64,000 nt of DNA. Source: Oscheius sp. JU75. Its lineage: Eukaryota; Nematoda; Chromadorea; Rhabditida; Rhabditidae. This document shows, one piece after another, positions 62,101-64,000 of the stretch. Numbering within the stretch: the stretch's first letter is position 1; the number at the start of each line of letters is the position of its first letter. Made by a program: the position numbers and the translations under genes. The notes under the pieces were generated by a model. That model was not told the DNA's origin and did no database searches. It saw only the letters and a list, made by a program, of their open reading frames with translations. The DNA is taken from the NCBI GenBank assembly GCA_037178855.1, contig JASJZC010000003.1, positions 1,116,001 to 1,180,000 on the forward strand. Reading direction: 5' to 3'.

Positions 62101-63897
62101 CTCCGGAATCCCGAGAGTCCCGCCCGGGACAGGATCAAAGAGGCACACAAAGTCTTACAAGGAGTCATTGGAGAGTTCAAGCACTTCCTGTCGACAGAGA
62201 CTGAGGCATTACACCAACACTGACAAGAGAGGATTCACAACAAGACCGGACTTATGGGAAAAGAGATGGCTGCGCCAAACCTATAGTCTGTTAAGAAATG
62301 TTCCTCTTTTTGACCGCTTTTGTCACCAACCTACCTCAATTTCTAATCAGAATTCAATTTCAAAGCATCCTGTTTTACTGTTTCCTCCTTGCTATTGATA
62401 ATATTCTTTCCTTTACCTTTACCTTCTTGACACGAACAAGTCGAAGATTCTTATCTACGAAGGCCAGCTCTCCAGAATCGAGTCTTTCCTCAAGACAAGC
62501 TAGCAAGACTACTCTGTACTATCATTCTCTTCCTATCAGCCACCAGGCAGTCTGACAGCTTTGGGATGGGTATTGTTGATTGATTGATTTATTTACGATT
62601 ATCATATTCTTTCGATATGTCGCATACTGCTCTGTCTGAAGTTGTCGGGATCACCTTAGCCATCTGTACCCAGTTCTCGCCACATCTTGTTGCAAAATCG
62701 TCTCTCCACCTAGCTCTTGGTCTTCCTGCCGTCCTGTGTCGAGACCACGGTCTCCATTCGCATATTGTCCTTGTCCATCGGTCGTGTTGCATGTTGGCTA
62801 TCTTTTCTATTGATCCACTTGATTCTGACGTCTTGCAGCTTCAGCGTCTCGCGTAGTCATTCATTTGTTCGTCGGACCAACAGCGTGACTCCAACCATTC
62901 TAAGCATCATCTTCCTCTGAGCGGTGATGAGCTTGTTAAGTTCTCGCTCTTCCAGTGTCCAAGTTTCGCTAGCATAGAGGAGTGCAGGCTCGACACATTG
63001 TGTGTAGAGCTTCCTTTTGTATTTGAGTGTGATCCTCGTATTTGTGACGAGTTCGTGGAAACGATTGAAAGAGGCCCAGGCTGATCTGATCCTTCGATTG
63101 ATTTCTAGAGAAATTGCTCTTCTCGATCAAGTCTTTGAGACCTTGGATATTATCTGACGTGGAGTAAGACTTCCAGAACCCGGTCTGCTCTGATGGCTGA
63201 TTGTTGTCCAGCGCGAGCCTTATTCTTTCGCCCAAGATAGAGGTGAAGACTTTGAAGATGACTGAGAGAAGAGATATTGGTCTGTAGTTTTTGATGAGCA
63301 GTGGGTCTCCCTTTTTGTAGAGCAAAGATATCGTTGAGTCCGCCCATTGATCAGGGATTTGTTGTTCCTCCAGAATATCGTTGAAAGTTGCCGCCAAGTG
63401 TGGAGTGATAATGTCCTTTGCTACGTGAACCATATCTGACGTTATTTGATCCGGCCTGGGACTTTTTCCATGTTTCAACTTAGACATGGCTTTCTGTACT
63501 TCTGATGCAAGTATTGGAAGGACATCGTCGTCTGCTGCGGCTAAGGGGACAACCTGGTCTAACCAGGAAGCGTAGAGATCGTTGAAAAAGGAGCGGACGA
63601 TTTCTCGAACATCACCCGGGTCATTAGCAATCCCACCAATGCTGTTACTCAGTTGCCTCAGGCTGGTACTGGTATTGGATGTTGGTATTGTTGATGTTTG
63701 TTTGATATTCTGTAACAGGACTTGACGAAGTATCTGGACAGAATCGTTGAGACCAAGAGATCAGGTGAGAGAATCTATCAGGAGGAGGGAGTATTGCAGC
63801 TAGAAAAACTGATAGAAGAGCTAGAATGTTCAGTTGGATCAAATAAATGTGGTAGACAGAAATCTGTCATCAGACGGATTCAGCTAATTAGGTAGCT
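59154..63897 (+). CDS. TRPM-like cation channel, N-terminus missing
   Basis: Membrane cation channel of the TRPM group (nematode relatives GON-2/GTL/CED-11). In order: NITKLITSLQDA joined to QKVFGDDFSEANTLDLMNKF (end of the TRPM N-terminal domain); DEMWQKTKEPLYCLLVAAYV; a 38-nt intron; YYESIAWSLFDEMYQNNKNK; LLCVAYRGQCM joined by a 41-nt intron to KFISHVACQNYIKTRWEYGR; S1 FFNLVFIVFFAMALL; FNWWTFAFFYVLVSLILETA; APFIANCFSFYLAAVYKIYP; TLKYFSFSNYFGAKIQLIRE; S5 FMYMAILVVFWIIYAVCYLS; pore GVFEILGESRDEDRDG; S6 PPLLFMYMMTATIMLINIFT then AMLS; the TRP-region NAANYSRFQKYETLARFESK; a coiled-coil-like tail; and a last exon (63720-63897) IYQEEGVLQLEKLIEELECS. The first roughly 400 residues of a normal TRPM are not found. 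Exon joints after 61580 are uncertain and no clean frame was proved. Confidence 0.72.
60115..60678. other. anomalously long TRPM intron with unexplained sequence
   Basis: 564 nt between KYRLHM and the S1 exon, where neighbours have 38-66 nt introns. It contains CG-containing segments (GTTTGCGCGCGAAAAAG; GTGGCGCCGCCC) and long A/T runs unlike the surrounding introns. No terminal repeats or coding found. Confidence 0.45.
62581..63683 (-). mobile_element. RTE-type non-LTR retrotransposon, internally deleted
   Basis: Minus strand. Reverse-transcriptase start: MSKLKHGKSPRPDQITSDMV, DPLLIKNYRPISLLSVIFKV, ALDNNQPSEQTGFWKSYSTS; then a jump to the ORF2 C-terminus: LYTQCVEPALLYASETWTLE, TAGRPRARWRDDFATRCGEN. 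The 3' tail of TGATT/TTTATTT units is at the low end. Flanked by a 12-bp target duplication GGTATTGTTGAT (62569-62580 and 63684-63695). It interrupts the 3' part of the TRPM-like gene, apparently in an intron. Confidence 0.88.
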
Positions 63898-64000
63898 CGC
63901 GTTTTACTTGCGGCTCATTGACGTTATGACTATTGTCTACTGATTCTGCGGCTGCTGGTGCAGTCAGAGACAGGCAATGATTTAGAAGCTAGCTAAAGTT

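Noticed and set aside
1..64000. CRISPR arrays, bacterial operons, ribosome-binding sites, phage genes
   Set aside because: No regular repeat-spacer arrays and no prokaryotic gene organisation; spliceosomal introns throughout show a eukaryotic genome.

Overview
The window looks like a chromosome-arm region from a free-living or parasitic nematode, probably a rhabditid. The evidence is a set of nematode-restricted or nematode-expanded families on both strands: chemoreceptor 7TM proteins of the Srh/Sri and Str/Srd kinds, an MLT-10-like moulting protein, a DUF1248-type N-acetyltransferase, a Skp1-related (SKR) protein and a CK1/TTBK-type kinase. There is also an intact Tc3-like transposon, and most introns are about 35-60 nt with TTTCAG-type acceptors. 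Nothing prokaryotic (operons, Shine-Dalgarno sites, CRISPR) was seen. All splice models are my own readings of the sequence and are untested.

Layout. 0-3 kb: the 3' ten exons of a Cys-loop ligand-gated channel, with a tRNA-Ser(AGA) inside one intron. 3.2-5.1 kb: an SKR gene and a degenerate PP1-like phosphatase. 5.4-7.6 kb: a TTAA-bounded MITE and a decaying Srh/Sri receptor. 7.8-15.3 kb (block A): a minus-strand cluster of otopetrin-like proton-channel genes (one complete gene flanked by a 3' fragment and a 5' fragment) plus a tyrosine-phosphatase remnant. 15.4-19.0 kb: a receptor 3' end and a complete mlt-10-like gene, tail to tail. 19.2-25.1 kb: a mariner relic, an acyl-CoA synthetase pseudogene split by a Tc3-like element, a kinase pseudogene and a Ca-ATPase fragment. 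25.8-29.4 kb (block A'): a DUF1248 acetyltransferase pseudogene, an RTE fragment and a large inverted repeat. 30.0-31.6 kb: an apparently intact Tc3-like transposon. 33.3-34.5 kb: a small bZIP gene. 34.9-35.8 kb: a DD37D (maT-like) deletion derivative. 38-39 kb: an SLC1 glutamate-transporter pseudogene. 39.2-42.2 kb: a 5'-truncated jockey/CR1-like LINE. 42.2-51.7 kb (block B) and 51.7-53.6 kb (block B'): second copies of A and A', here joined directly to each other. 53.6-59 kb: another Ca-ATPase fragment, an unrecognised membrane-protein remnant, an unrecognised minus-strand gene and an MPPE1/PGAP5-like metallophosphoesterase pseudogene. 59.2-63.9 kb: a TRPM-like channel gene lacking the usual long N-terminus, with an RTE element in a late intron.

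The general picture is a gene-turnover zone. Probable functional genes are the ligand-gated channel, the SKR gene, the complete otopetrins, mlt-10-like, bZIP and perhaps TRPM. They sit among duplicated blocks, truncated gene pieces and at least six kinds of transposable element (Tc3-like, mariner DD34D, maT DD37D, RTE, jockey/CR1-like LINE, TTAA-MITE), plus a possible LTR-like insertion. The genes do not form one pathway. The best leads are the duplicated otopetrin cluster with a nearly identical, gene-conversion-like tract; a dispersed palindromic motif (GACAGCGCTGTC core) in introns and spacers; the intact Tc3-like element with two-site inverted repeats; and paralogous blocks that preserve each other's empty insertion sites and missing segments.
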